This document shows positions 35,452 to 45,605 of a stretch of 64,000 nt of DNA, one piece after another (the stretch's first letter is position 1; every line of letters starts with the position of its first letter). A program made the translations under genes and the position numbers. Origin of the DNA: Desulfobulbaceae bacterium (GTDB lineage: Bacteria > Desulfobacterota > Desulfobulbia > Desulfobulbales > Desulfocapsaceae); NCBI GenBank assembly GCA_031287565.1, contig JAITSS010000072.1, positions 1-64,000 of the forward strand. Reading direction: 5' to 3'. Under the pieces are notes generated by a model, which worked only from the letters and a program-made list of their open reading frames with translations, was not told the DNA's origin and did not search any database.

Positions 35452-38127
35452 ATGTCAAAAACAGCCTATCTCATTGATGGAAGCGCCTATATTTATCGGG
35501 CTTTTTACGCGGTCGCTCCGCTAACCACCCAAGCCGGACTACCGACCCAGGCGGTGTTCGGGTTCATCAGCATCGTCCGCCGCATCCTGCGCGAAAAGGA
35601 GCCGAAATTTTTGGCCGTGGCCTTCGATAGTCGCGGCAAGGTTTTTCGCCATGACATGTACAAGGAGTATAAAGCCAATCGCCCGCCGATGCCCGAAGAC
35701 CTGGCCTGCCAGATTCCGCACATCCACGAATTCGTCGCGGCGGAACATATCCTCTGCCTGCGCCAGGAAGGGGTCGAAGCCGATGATCTACTGGCCTCAG
35801 CGGCGCTCTTTTTGCGTCAATCCGGTCTCAATGTGGTGATCGTTTCCGGCGACAAAGACCTCTTGCAACTGGTCGGCGATGGCGTCACGGTGTGGGAGCC
35901 GATGAAGAATATCGTCTACGACGCCCAGGCGGTTAGTGACAAATATCAGGTGCCGCCGGAAAAACTCCTCGACACCTTCGCCCTGATTGGCGATGCCAGC
36001 GACAATGTGCCAGGCGTGCCCGGTGTCGGCCCAAAAACCGCCGCCAAATTGATTGCCGAATATGGCTCGCTCGACGGGATATTCCACAATATCGACTCGA
36101 TGAAGCCATCGAAAAATAAAGACAGACTGGCGGAAAACCGTGACCAGGCATTACTGTCGCGGCAACTGATTCGCCTGAAAACCGACGCGCCCACACCCCG
36201 CGACCTCGACGCCTACGCCCGTCGCGAGGCCGACGCGGCGCGCCTGAACGTCCTGTTCGCGCAACTGGAATTTCACAGCCTGACGACCGAAATCAAGGCC
36301 GAAACCCAACCTGTTAATACCGCTAAATTCGCCCTGGTGCGCAATGAATCGCAGCTTGCCGCCCTACTTCTCGCGCTGCAAGACGAAAAAATCTTCGCCA
36401 TCGACACAGAAACCGACTCGCTGGAAGCGCGGACGGCGCGGCTGGTCGGCCTGTCATTGGCGGTGGCGGACGGGCGTTGTTGGTATATTCCCGTAGGGCA
36501 CCGCGCTGCGGACGGCTCGCTTTTACCTGACCAGATTGATAAGAATACAGCGCGTGAGGCATTGCGCCCGCTTCTGAGCGAAAACGATGCCTTGAAAATC
36601 GGCCACAATCTGAAATTCGATTACACGGTCTTGGCTTCAGCCTGGCACATAAAGCTTGCGCAGCCGCTCTTCGACACCATGATCGCCGCCCATCTTTTGG
36701 AAATCGGCGGACGGTCGCTGAAGCTCGACGATCTGACCGCCTCTTTGGGTTTTCGCCTGACAAGTTTCGCCGAAGTCACGCGCAACGATGGCCGCCCAGA
36801 CGCCTTTGTCCACACCAGCCTCGACGCCGCCCGCGATTACGCCTGCGAGGATGTCTTCGCGGCCTGGCGACTGTATCTCGATTATGCGCCGCAACTGGCC
36901 AATTCGGGACTTGATCGCCTAATGCGCGACGTGGAAATGCCCCTTGTGCCAGTCTTGGCCGCTATGGAAATGCGTGGGATCCGTGTCGATGCCGCGCATC
37001 TGGCGCTTTTAACCGGCGAATTTCACGGCAAACTGCGCCTGCTGCAAGAGGAAATCCACCGCTTGGCCGGGCGGGAAATCAATATCATGTCGCCGAAGCA
37101 GCTGGGAGAAATCCTGTTTGAGGAATTAAAGCTGCCACACGGCAAAAAGACCAAAACCGGCTATTCAACCGATGTTTCGGTGTTGGAAAAGCTGGCCGTT
37201 TATCACCCGTTGCCGGGCAAAATTCTGGAATACCGCACGGTGTCTAAACTCCTCGCCACCTATGTCGAAAAACTGGCCGATTCGCGCGACCCGAAAACCA
37301 GCCGCGTGCATACATCATTTAATCAGGCTGTAACCGCGACCGGGCGTTTATCGAGCACAAATCCTAACCTGCAAAATATACCTATTCGCAGTGAGGAAGG
37401 GAACCGTATCCGCCGCGCCTTCGTGCCTGAACCCGGCATGATCTTCCTTGCCGCCGACTATTCGCAGATTGATTTGCGGGTTTTGGCGCACTACAGCAAA
37501 GACGCGGCCCTGTGCCGGGCCTTCGCCCAGGGTGAAGATATTCACAGTCGCACAGCGGTCGAAATTTTCGGGGTCGCGCCACTGATGGTTTCCGGCGATA
37601 TGCGGCGGGTGGCGAAAAGCATCAATTTCGGTATCGTGTATGGGATGTCGAGCTTTGGCCTGGCTAATCAATTGAACATCGGGCGCAAGGAGGCGCAGAA
37701 ATTCATCGACCGGTATTTTCAGCATTATCAGGGGGTTGAACGCTTCATGCGGGAAATCGTCGAACAGGCGCGGCGCGACGGCTTCGCTACAACCCTGTTC
37801 GGACGCAGACGCCGCCTACCTGACATCAATTCAAAGAATAAAAACGTCAGGGAATTCGCTGAGCGCACGGCCATCAACACGCCGATTCAGGGCACCGCCG
37901 CCGAAATCATTAAAGTGGCGATGATAAAAGTCGAGCACGAGCTGGCGGCGCGGGCGATTCCGGCGCGACTCTTGTTGCAGATCCACGATGAATTGGTTTT
38001 TGAGCTGGAAGAACGCCACCTTGCCGAAGCCCGCGCGGTGCTGCGACAAGTGATGGAAGAAGCCGTGCCGCTGGCCGTGCCGCTGGCTGTCCATATTGTC
38101 CAGGGCGATTCGTTAGCCAAGTCATGA
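35452..38127 (+). CDS. polA: DNA polymerase I
   Basis: The protein is 891 residues with all three activities. The 5'-3' exonuclease spans residues 1-270 (SGDKDLLQL, H3TH motif DNVPGVPGVGPKTA). The 3'-5' exonuclease spans about 290-480, with intact DTETD, HNLKFD and YACEDV residues. The polymerase follows with motif A DYSQIDLR, motif B RRVAKSINFGIVYG and motif C IHDELV. Retention of the proofreading residues is notable because many lineages have lost them. It follows parC by 68 bases and ends 23 bases before the convergent ychF stop. Confidence 0.95.
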   Translation: MSKTAYLIDGSAYIYRAFYAVAPLTTQAGLPTQAVFGFISIVRRILREKEPKFLAVAFDSRGKVFRHDMYKEYKANRPPMPEDLACQIPHIHEFVAAEHILCLRQEGVEADDLLASAALFLRQSGLNVVIVSGDKDLLQLVGDGVTVWEPMKNIVYDAQAVSDKYQVPPEKLLDTFALIGDASDNVPGVPGVGPKTAAKLIAEYGSLDGIFHNIDSMKPSKNKDRLAENRDQALLSRQLIRLKTDAPTPRDLDAYARREADAARLNVLFAQLEFHSLTTEIKAETQPVNTAKFALVRNESQLAALLLALQDEKIFAIDTETDSLEARTARLVGLSLAVADGRCWYIPVGHRAADGSLLPDQIDKNTAREALRPLLSENDALKIGHNLKFDYTVLASAWHIKLAQPLFDTMIAAHLLEIGGRSLKLDDLTASLGFRLTSFAEVTRNDGRPDAFVHTSLDAARDYACEDVFAAWRLYLDYAPQLANSGLDRLMRDVEMPLVPVLAAMEMRGIRVDAAHLALLTGEFHGKLRLLQEEIHRLAGREINIMSPKQLGEILFEELKLPHGKKTKTGYSTDVSVLEKLAVYHPLPGKILEYRTVSKLLATYVEKLADSRDPKTSRVHTSFNQAVTATGRLSSTNPNLQNIPIRSEEGNRIRRAFVPEPGMIFLAADYSQIDLRVLAHYSKDAALCRAFAQGEDIHSRTAVEIFGVAPLMVSGDMRRVAKSINFGIVYGMSSFGLANQLNIGRKEAQKFIDRYFQHYQGVERFMREIVEQARRDGFATTLFGRRRRLPDINSKNKNVREFAERTAINTPIQGTAAEIIKVAMIKVEHELAARAIPARLLLQIHDELVFELEERHLAEARAVLRQVMEEAVPLAVPLAVHIVQGDSLAKS

Positions 38128-38150
38128 AGCGGCGTAGCGCCGCCAACGCC

Positions 38151-39248
38151 TTACACATTAAATCTGAAATGCATACAATCGCCGTCGGCGACGACATACT
38201 CCTTTCCCTCAACCCGCATCAGACCTTTTTCTTTGGCTTTGGCTTCGGTCTGGCAAGCGACATAATCGGCGTAGGCGATGACTTCGGCGCGGATAAATCC
38301 TTTCTCAAAATCGCTGTGAATTTTGCCCGCCGCGCCCGGCGCTTTGGTTGCCGCCGGAATCGTCCAGGCTTTGGTTTCTTTCTCGCCGACGGTGAAAAAT
38401 GTCTGCAAGCCTAATAATTTGTATCCAGCTTTGATCAGTCGCGTCAAACCGGATTCGCTCATACCTAAAGAATTGAGAAATTCCTTCCGTTCCCTGGCGT
38501 CAAGTCCGCTGATTTCCTCTTCTATCGCCCCGGAAATCATCACCACCGCCGCGTTTTCGCCCTGAGCCGCCGCTTCGAGGCGTCGGACATACTCGTTGCC
38601 GGAAATCGCGTCGTCTTCGTTGACATTCGCCACGTACAGAACCGGCTTCGTGGTCAAAAGACACAATTCTTTTATCAATTTTTCTTCAATTTCGTCATCG
38701 ACCGCCATGTGTCGCGCCGGTTTTCCGGCATCGAGAAGGGCCAATAATTTTTCAAGAAAGGCGACCTGAATTTTCGCGGTTTTGTCGCCGGATTTGGTCA
38801 TTGTTTGCGCCTTCTTCAGGCGCTTATCGACAGTTTCCATATCGGCCAGGATCAATTCCATGGTGATGACTTCCCGGTCGCGGTCCGGATCGATGCTGCC
38901 TTCGACATGAATCACGTTGTCATCCTCAAAGCAGCGGATGACGTGGACAATGGCGTCCACCTGGCGGATGTGGCCAAGAAATTGGTTGCCCAAACCCTCG
39001 CCCTTGCTCGCGCCCTTAACCAGTCCGGCAATATCGACAAACTCCATCTGTGTGTTGACTTTTTTCTTGGTTTTCACCAAATCGGCAAGAATATCGAGAC
39101 GTTCGTCTGGCACTTCGACGATACCGACATTGGGTTCGATGGTGCAGAACGGATAATTTTCCGCGCCGACGCCGGCGGCGGTGAGAGCATTAAAAATCGT
39201 CGATTTGCCAACATTGGGCAGGCCGACGATGCCACAACGAAAACCCAT
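38151..39248 (-). CDS. ychF: Redox-regulated ATPase YchF (OLA1 family)
   Basis: This 365-residue translational-factor-like P-loop protein prefers ATP to GTP. It has GLPNVGKST (residues 8-16), DIAGLVKGAS, and NVNEDD in the position of NKxD, the change that gives ATP specificity. The C-terminal TGS-like domain has the LLGLQTFFTVGEKE start. The ATG at 39246-39248 is preceded by GAGGA. An in-frame extension to 39326 is not needed. Confidence 0.95.
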   Translation of the reverse strand: MGFRCGIVGLPNVGKSTIFNALTAAGVGAENYPFCTIEPNVGIVEVPDERLDILADLVKTKKKVNTQMEFVDIAGLVKGASKGEGLGNQFLGHIRQVDAIVHVIRCFEDDNVIHVEGSIDPDRDREVITMELILADMETVDKRLKKAQTMTKSGDKTAKIQVAFLEKLLALLDAGKPARHMAVDDEIEEKLIKELCLLTTKPVLYVANVNEDDAISGNEYVRRLEAAAQGENAAVVMISGAIEEEISGLDARERKEFLNSLGMSESGLTRLIKAGYKLLGLQTFFTVGEKETKAWTIPAATKAPGAAGKIHSDFEKGFIRAEVIAYADYVACQTEAKAKEKGLMRVEGKEYVVADGDCMHFRFNV

Positions 39249-39575
39249 GATTTCCTCGTATTTTATGCACGATGGTAGGGCGCCGACCTGAAACGCCAGC
39301 GCGACAGCACAACGAAAGCTCGGCAAACTACCATATCCGCCAGTAAAAGAAAAATGGCTTCACCGTTAAACTCCATCAATTAGTTTATCAGAGACATCGA
39401 AAGCCCGGCGTTTCCTGGATTTTCAAGAAAAAACTTCCCAATTTCCAGGTCAATTGCTATCTTGGCCAGTTTCATCAGTCGTCGAAAACACCGCTTCCCA
39501 ACAGCCAATTTCAGCGACGTGTTCACCCGCTTTCGTCAATCTGTCCGCAACGCCTATCGTAAAGGAGCAATACCA
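39249..39575. other. 327-base intergenic region between ychF and ileS
   Basis: This divergent intergenic region must hold promoters for both genes. No T-box (no AGGGTGG box or specifier-stem pattern), no obvious hairpin and no small gene were seen. An in-frame extension of ileS begins at 39462 but lacks coding texture. Confidence 0.5.
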
Positions 39576-42395
39576 ATGGATTACCGGGCGACCTTAAATC
39601 TGCCGCGAACCACCTTCGCCATGAAGGCCAATTTGGTTCAGAACGAACCAAAAATGTTGAAAAAGTGGGAACAGGAAGACCTTTATGGCCGGATTCAGCG
39701 CGCCGCCGCCGATAAACCGCTGTTCGCGCTGCACGATGGCCCGCCCTACGCCAATGGCAATATTCATCTCGGCACCGCCTTCAATAAAATCTTAAAAGAC
39801 ATCATCATGCGCTCGCGGCGACTGGCCGGTTTCAACGCCCCATACGTGCCAGGCTGGGATTGCCACGGTCTGCCGATTGAACATAATGTCGATAAGGAAT
39901 TAGGCGCGAAGAAAAACGCCATTCCTAAAATATCAAAACGCGCCGCCTGCCGCAAGTATGCTGAAAAATTCATCAAAATTCAAAAAGAAGAATTTCGGCG
40001 GCTGGGCATTCTTGGTGATTGGGATCATCCGTATTTAAGTATGTCGTTTGAGTACGAGGCGACAATCGCTCGCGAATTCAATCGTTTCCTCTTCTCCGGG
40101 GCGGTCACGCGCAATAAAAAGCCGGTGTATTGGTGCTCAACCTGCGTCACGGCCCTGGCCGAAGCGGAAGTTGAGTATGCGCCGCACACCTCGCTCGCGC
40201 TCTCTGTCAAATTTCCACTGGCCGACGACGCCTTAGCCGCCCTGCCCGCCGCCGCCCGCCGCGAACATGGCAAAACTTCGGTCATTATCTGGACAACCAC
40301 GCCGTGGACGCTGCCAGCCAATTTAGCTATCGCTTTTCATGCCGATTATGCCTATGCGGCGGTCGCGGTAGGCGACGAAATCTGGATTATGGCTAAAGAA
40401 CTCGTTAATTCGGTCATGCGGGAAGCAAAAGTAGACGCATACCAAATCGTCGCCGAATTTTCCGCCCGCGTTCTCGAAAATCGCCACTGCCGCCACCCGT
40501 TCATCGAGCGAGATTCGCTTTTGGTTCTGGCTGATTACGTGACGCTCGACGCCGGTACCGGTTGCGTGCACACCGCGCCGGGTCATGGCGCCGACGACTA
40601 CCAGACCGGTCTGCGCTATGGCCTCGACGCCCTGTCGCCGGTTGACGACCTCGGCTTTTTCACCGCCGAAGCCGGAAAATACCAGGGAAAACACGTGCCG
40701 GAGGTCAATCAGGAAATCGCCCGCGATCTGGAAAACGCCGGTTTTCTCGTACATCGGCATCAGATCGAACACAGTTATCCACATTGTTGGCGCTGCAAAA
40801 AACCGGTCATCTACCGGGCGACGCCGCAGTGGTTCATCTCCATGGAAAAAAATGACCTGCGCGGCAAGGCGCTGGCCGAAATCGAGCGCGTCGCCTGGAC
40901 GCCAGCCTGGGGGATGCGGCGGATTTATGCGATGATCGAAAATCGGCCGGATTGGTGCCTGAGCCGTCAACGAAGCTGGGGCGTGCCGATTACGGTTATA
41001 ACATGCAAGGCTTGTGGCGAAATTATTAAGGAAGACGCGGTGGTCGAACGAATCGACCAGTTGTTCAAAGCCGAAGGCGCCGATGCCTGGTTTCAGCACG
41101 AGGTCGCGGACTTTTTAGGCGAAAATTACCAATGCCCCACATGCGGCGGCGGCGAATTCAAAAAAGAAGAAGACATTTTAGATGTCTGGTTCGATTCCGG
41201 GGTCAGCCACGCGGCGGTTTTGGAAAAACGGCCCGAATTGCGCTCGCCCGCCGATCTCTACCTTGAAGGCAGCGACCAGCATCGCGGTTGGTTCCACAGC
41301 TCGCTTTTGACTTCGGTCGGCACCCGTGGCCGCGCTCCATATAAAGGCGTTCTAACGCATGGTTACGTGGTCGATGGCCAGGGTCGCAAGATGTCGAAAT
41401 CGGTCGGCAACGTCATCGCGCCAGGCGAGGTGATCGCCAAATATGGCGCGGAAATTCTGCGTTTGTGGGTGGCCAGCGAAGATTATCGCGACGATGTTAA
41501 AGTGTCGGACGAAATTCTACGCCAGATTTCCGATTCATACCGAAAAATCAGAAATACCATCCGCTATCTGCTCAGCAACCTGGCTGACTTTAACCCCGAC
41601 GAAAAATTGCCGTTCGCCGATCTGGCCGAACTCGACCAGTGGGCGGTCAGCCGCTTTGAAGAACTGCGCAAAAGAGTGGTCGAAGATTATGACCGCTACG
41701 AATTTCACGGCATCCATCAGGCGATCAACTATTTCTGCGGCGCGACGATGAGCGCCCTGTATTTGGACATAATAAAAGACAGGCTTTATGCCGAGGGCGC
41801 GCATTCCACCCTCCGCCGCTCGGCGCAAACCGCCCTTTTCACCATCGCCGACGGACTGTTGCGGCTGCTCAGCCCGATTTTGCCCTTCACCGCCAGCGAA
41901 GCCTGGGACAGTTTGTACGACCGCTGCGCTGACTCGGCCTGCGAGGGCGGCATTTTCTTCGCGAGTTTTCCGGAAGCCGCGCCGACCCTTGACGACCGGC
42001 GCGAAGAACGCTTCAGAAAACTGTTGCGAATACGCGGCGAAATCACCAAAGCCTTGGAAATCGCCCGCCGCGACAAAATAATCGGCCATCCGCTGGAGGC
42101 CCAGGTCGATATGCGGGCGACCGGCGAAATGGCGGCATTCATAAGCGAGGAAAGCGAGACGCTGCGCCAGTTGGCCATTGTCTCCGAATTGCGATTGGTC
42201 GGTACACTTCCGGAAGGTCAGGTTTTTATCAGCGACGAAATCCCGGAACTAGCCGTCACCGTGCGTTCGGCCCATGGCGAAAAATGCGAGCGCTGTTGGA
42301 CGCGCAGTGAATCGGTTGGCCAGGATAGCGCCCATCCGACACTATGCGCTCGTTGCCGGGCGGTTTTGGCTTCCGGGGATGCGCCAACGCTTTGA
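39576..42395 (+). CDS. ileS: Isoleucyl-tRNA synthetase
   Basis: The 939-residue class I synthetase has a HIGH-type motif in GNIHLG (about residue 60), an editing domain (about 190-400) with the TTPWTLPAN stretch, the KMSKS loop KMSKSVGN (about 605), and a C-terminal zinc finger CERCWTRSES with a second CARC. The ATG at 39576 has AAAGGAG upstream. Close C-terminal neighbours lspA and fabD form the rest of the transcript. Confidence 0.95.
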   Translation: MDYRATLNLPRTTFAMKANLVQNEPKMLKKWEQEDLYGRIQRAAADKPLFALHDGPPYANGNIHLGTAFNKILKDIIMRSRRLAGFNAPYVPGWDCHGLPIEHNVDKELGAKKNAIPKISKRAACRKYAEKFIKIQKEEFRRLGILGDWDHPYLSMSFEYEATIAREFNRFLFSGAVTRNKKPVYWCSTCVTALAEAEVEYAPHTSLALSVKFPLADDALAALPAAARREHGKTSVIIWTTTPWTLPANLAIAFHADYAYAAVAVGDEIWIMAKELVNSVMREAKVDAYQIVAEFSARVLENRHCRHPFIERDSLLVLADYVTLDAGTGCVHTAPGHGADDYQTGLRYGLDALSPVDDLGFFTAEAGKYQGKHVPEVNQEIARDLENAGFLVHRHQIEHSYPHCWRCKKPVIYRATPQWFISMEKNDLRGKALAEIERVAWTPAWGMRRIYAMIENRPDWCLSRQRSWGVPITVITCKACGEIIKEDAVVERIDQLFKAEGADAWFQHEVADFLGENYQCPTCGGGEFKKEEDILDVWFDSGVSHAAVLEKRPELRSPADLYLEGSDQHRGWFHSSLLTSVGTRGRAPYKGVLTHGYVVDGQGRKMSKSVGNVIAPGEVIAKYGAEILRLWVASEDYRDDVKVSDEILRQISDSYRKIRNTIRYLLSNLADFNPDEKLPFADLAELDQWAVSRFEELRKRVVEDYDRYEFHGIHQAINYFCGATMSALYLDIIKDRLYAEGAHSTLRRSAQTALFTIADGLLRLLSPILPFTASEAWDSLYDRCADSACEGGIFFASFPEAAPTLDDRREERFRKLLRIRGEITKALEIARRDKIIGHPLEAQVDMRATGEMAAFISEESETLRQLAIVSELRLVGTLPEGQVFISDEIPELAVTVRSAHGEKCERCWTRSESVGQDSAHPTLCARCRAVLASGDAPTL

Positions 42396-42512
42396 ACAGT
42401 GATTATTGATGACGGCATTCACTCGCTCTCCAGGAAATGTCGAACTCAGCGAAACGCTCATCGCGGCAATCAAACCGCCGCAAAGGCCATAGTCGAATAA
42501 AATAAGGATAAT

Positions 42513-42998
42513 ATGCTGTATTTCCTCACCATTCTCTGCATCGTCGCCGCCGACCAAGCCAGTAAGACGCTGGTCATGCGCTCATTTTCCCTTTACGAAT
42601 CGCGACCGATAATCGACGGCCTGTTCAACCTGGTTTACGTCACCAATACCGGCGCGGCTTTTAGTTTTTTGTCCGACGCCGGGACCTGGGGGCATTGGTT
42701 TTTCGTCGGCGTCGCGCTGTTGGCCGTCGTCGGCTTTACCTGGGGCTGGTGGGTCTGGGCGCGAACAAATCGGCTTTTAACCGTCGCCATGGCCTTGATT
42801 GTCGGCGGCGCGATCGGCAATCTCATCGACCGCCTGCGTTTCGGCGCGGTGGTCGATTTTCTCGATGTGTTGCTCGGCTCATACCATTGGCCAGCTTTTA
42901 ACGTCGCCGATTCCTGCATCTGCGTCGGCGCTGGTTTGTATATTGTGGCGGCTATGTTGGTTGACCGCCAGGAAAAGAACGAAGGGGGAAAAGCATGA
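42513..42998 (+). CDS. lspA: Lipoprotein signal peptidase (signal peptidase II)
   Basis: The 161-residue protein with four membrane helices cleaves lipoprotein signal peptides. The catalytic Asp pair is in IDRLRFGAVVDFLD and FNVADS, and the TNTGAAFS motif is present. The classical ileS-lspA order is kept. Its stop overlaps fabD (ATGA). Confidence 0.94.
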   Translation: MLYFLTILCIVAADQASKTLVMRSFSLYESRPIIDGLFNLVYVTNTGAAFSFLSDAGTWGHWFFVGVALLAVVGFTWGWWVWARTNRLLTVAMALIVGGAIGNLIDRLRFGAVVDFLDVLLGSYHWPAFNVADSCICVGAGLYIVAAMLVDRQEKNEGGKA

Positions 42999-43936
42999 AA
43001 ATCGCGGTGATGTTTCCCGGACAAGGCTCGCAATATCTGGGGATGGGTATGGCCTTTGCCCAGGAAGACGCGGCCTGCGCCGATTTATTGCGTCAAGCCG
43101 AGGAAATCAGCGGTCAGCCGATTGGCCAATTGATTGCCGACGGTCCGTTGGAAAAATTGACGGAAAACGCGGTCTTGCAACCGGCGATCACCGCAGTGAA
43201 CCTGATGTGCTGGCAGATGATGAAACGGCTTCCCGCCGCGTCCGCCATCCATGCCTTGGCCGGACACAGTTTAGGCGAATATTCGGCGCTGGCCGCCTGC
43301 GGCGTTCTTTTGGCGGAGGACGCCTTAAAACTGGTGGCAAAACGCGGCCAACTGATGGAGCGGGAAGGGAGCAAAAATCCCGGTGGAATGCGGGCGATTT
43401 TAGGTCTTTCTATCGGCCAGGTCGAAGAAATCGTCACGGCTCGTCGCGGCGCGGGCCTGGTTTGTGTCGCCAACCACAACACGGCGGAACAGATTGTCAT
43501 CTCCGGCGCGACGCCCGCCCTTGACGCCGTCACCGAGGCCGTCGGCAAAGCGGGCGGCAAAGTCATCCCCTTAAACGTCAGTTGCGCCAACCACAGCCCG
43601 CTTTTGGCTGGGGCAGTCGCCGAGTTTGGCGCATTTCTGGCTGACATCCCTTTTCAGGCGCCGCGAATTCCGGTGTATCTGAATGTCAGCGCCGCTCCGG
43701 AACGCGATCCGGAACGAATCCGCGCCCTGATGGCCCAACAGATTATTTCGCCGGTGCGTTGGTATGAAAGCGTGCAGGCCATGCTGGCCGAAGGTGTTGA
43801 CACCTTCATCGAAGCGGGGCCGAAAACCGTGCTCAAAGGGATGGTGAAAAAAATTATCCCGAAAGGGAGCAAGATAGCGCTGATCCAATTCGACAGCCCG
43901 GAAACACTGGCTTCCTGCCAGAACATCAACGGCTAA
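42995..43936 (+). CDS. fabD: Malonyl-CoA:ACP transacylase
   Basis: FabD loads malonyl groups on acyl carrier protein for fatty acid synthesis. The 313-residue protein has MFPGQGSQ at the start, the nucleophile GHSLGE (Ser about 90), and the catalytic His in ANHSPLLAG. Translational coupling to lspA by an ATGA overlap is unusual, since fabD commonly sits with fabH or fabG, which are not here. Confidence 0.93.
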   Translation: MKIAVMFPGQGSQYLGMGMAFAQEDAACADLLRQAEEISGQPIGQLIADGPLEKLTENAVLQPAITAVNLMCWQMMKRLPAASAIHALAGHSLGEYSALAACGVLLAEDALKLVAKRGQLMEREGSKNPGGMRAILGLSIGQVEEIVTARRGAGLVCVANHNTAEQIVISGATPALDAVTEAVGKAGGKVIPLNVSCANHSPLLAGAVAEFGAFLADIPFQAPRIPVYLNVSAAPERDPERIRALMAQQIISPVRWYESVQAMLAEGVDTFIEAGPKTVLKGMVKKIIPKGSKIALIQFDSPETLASCQNING

Positions 43937-44059
43937 AAACTTGAATTTCCCGGAATTTTTGCGCTATCCTTTCCTAAACTGGCGTCGTCCACAAACCAGC
44001 GTCGTAGCGCAAAAATACATTCTGATCGACGCAAACAACGCGACCAAGGAGGGAGAGAC

Positions 44060-44581
44060 ATGGCGAGCAGGCAATACGAATTTTCCTGGGATTTTATCGG
44101 CGATATCGAAGAGGGACGCCCAAATCTCGGCAACTACACCCGCATCGAAGTATACCGTTTGTTTCAGTACACCCTGCGGGATATTCTCGAAGACCGTTAT
44201 GGCACGGAAGAAGCCGACCATATTCTCTACGATGCCGGATTCAAGGCCGGTGTGGAATTCTGTCGGCAGATCATTAAAGAGAAGCCGAATTTGGGAGCCT
44301 TTGTCGAAATCGTCAAAGAGAAACTCCTTGAATTCAAGATCGGCATCCTGCGCGTTGAGCAAGCCGATATGGACAAGCTCACCTTCCTTCTCACCGTCGC
44401 CGAGGATCTGGACTGCTCTGGCCTGCCGGACATGGGCCACGCGGTGTGCACCTATGACGAGGGTTTTATCGCCGGTATTTTCTATCACCAAAGCGGTAAA
44501 ATTTTTGAAGTCAAAGAAATTGACTGTTGGTGTACCGGGGATCGCACCTGCCGGTTTCAAGTGAGCCAGAAAGCGCCCTGA
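44060..44581 (+). CDS. V4R-domain protein
   Basis: The 173-residue protein matches the 4-vinyl-reductase (V4R) domain, a small-molecule-binding fold. It shows GFKAGVEF, CTYDEGFIAGIF, and the C-terminal VKEIDCWCTGDRTCRF with its clustered cysteines, which in homologues bind hydrocarbons or metals. AAGGAGGGAG lies about 6 bases before the ATG. It precedes a diguanylate cyclase by 40 bases, so the two probably form a sensor-output pair. Confidence 0.85.
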   Translation: MASRQYEFSWDFIGDIEEGRPNLGNYTRIEVYRLFQYTLRDILEDRYGTEEADHILYDAGFKAGVEFCRQIIKEKPNLGAFVEIVKEKLLEFKIGILRVEQADMDKLTFLLTVAEDLDCSGLPDMGHAVCTYDEGFIAGIFYHQSGKIFEVKEIDCWCTGDRTCRFQVSQKAP

Positions 44582-44621
44582 ACAAGAAAAGCGTTCAAAC
44601 CGCCGCCAGCGGAGAATAGAC

Positions 44622-45575
44622 ATGCCATCGGTTCCGGAAACGCCCGTCCCGCCAGCCATGATAGCCACGACTGGCGGGACGGAACTGGCCCAACAGATCG
44701 TCGATTATTTATTGCAGATACTTGGTTCACCAAGACACAAGGACGAGACGATACCGGAACAGTTGCGCGCCGTTAAAAATATTGAACAGCTCTCCGCCCT
44801 GGCCTGGTCAATACGCAAAATATCGCTCGCGCTCGCCAACGGCGATCTGGAATACACCACCCACGAAAGGGGCGTCGTCATCGGTGGACTCAAGGCCCTG
44901 CAATCAAATCTCAGGCATCTGACCTGGCAGGCCAAACAGATCGCCGTCGGCGATTACAGCCATAGAGTGGATTTTATCGGCGAGTTTTCCGAATCCTTCA
45001 ACATCATGACCGAGCAGCTCGCCAACCGCATCACCACTCTGGCCAACACCAGCGAAAAATACCGGAACCAATCCTTCAGAGACCATTTGACGGGCATTTA
45101 CAATCGCGTCGCCTTCATGCACTACGCCCAAACGACGCTGGGCCGACTCCGCGAGGAGAACAGCCTATCGACGCTGATCATCACAGACATCGACAAATTC
45201 AAACATGTCAACGATCACTATGGCCACCTGTGCGGCGACGAGGTTTTGCGCGCCTTCACCAAATGCCTGCTGGTCGGCATCCGCCCTTCCGATCTCATAT
45301 GCCGCTACGGCGGTGAAGAATTTCTCATCTTGCTGCCAGATATTCCCTTGGCAAGCGGTCGCGCCGTCGCCGAGCGTCTGCGTCTCAATGTGGCCGATCT
45401 GCGCATTTCCCATGGCGGCCAACAACTGACCATCACCGCCAGTTTTGGCCTCACTGAAATCAGCGGCGCTCCCGACAAGTCTTCCTTTAACGATTTTATA
45501 ACTAACATCATCAGCCGAGCCGACGTCAATCTCTACAAGGCGAAAGAAGCCGGGCGCAACCGAGTCGTTGGATAA
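44622..45575 (+). CDS. Diguanylate cyclase (GGEEF)
   Basis: The 317-residue cytosolic protein makes c-di-GMP. The N-terminal ~150 residues are helical and HAMP-like (ALANGDLEYTTHERG and QIAVGDYSHRVDF), with no membrane helix. The catalytic GGEEF motif is intact near residue 228. Upstream by five residues is RPSD, the inhibitory I-site RxxD, so product feedback is likely. It is downstream of the V4R gene, which is the probable sensor. Confidence 0.9.
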   Translation: MPSVPETPVPPAMIATTGGTELAQQIVDYLLQILGSPRHKDETIPEQLRAVKNIEQLSALAWSIRKISLALANGDLEYTTHERGVVIGGLKALQSNLRHLTWQAKQIAVGDYSHRVDFIGEFSESFNIMTEQLANRITTLANTSEKYRNQSFRDHLTGIYNRVAFMHYAQTTLGRLREENSLSTLIITDIDKFKHVNDHYGHLCGDEVLRAFTKCLLVGIRPSDLICRYGGEEFLILLPDIPLASGRAVAERLRLNVADLRISHGGQQLTITASFGLTEISGAPDKSSFNDFITNIISRADVNLYKAKEAGRNRVVG

Positions 45576-45605
45576 CAAACCCGGTCCAGTCATTTTGCAT
45601 CCCCC

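Noticed and set aside
39249-39575. T-box leader for ileS
   Set aside because: The conserved T-box sequence and terminator were looked for and not found.
42409-42492. 27-codon frame between ileS and lspA
   Set aside because: No ribosome-binding site, no recognisable family and no conserved motif, so not enough to call a gene.
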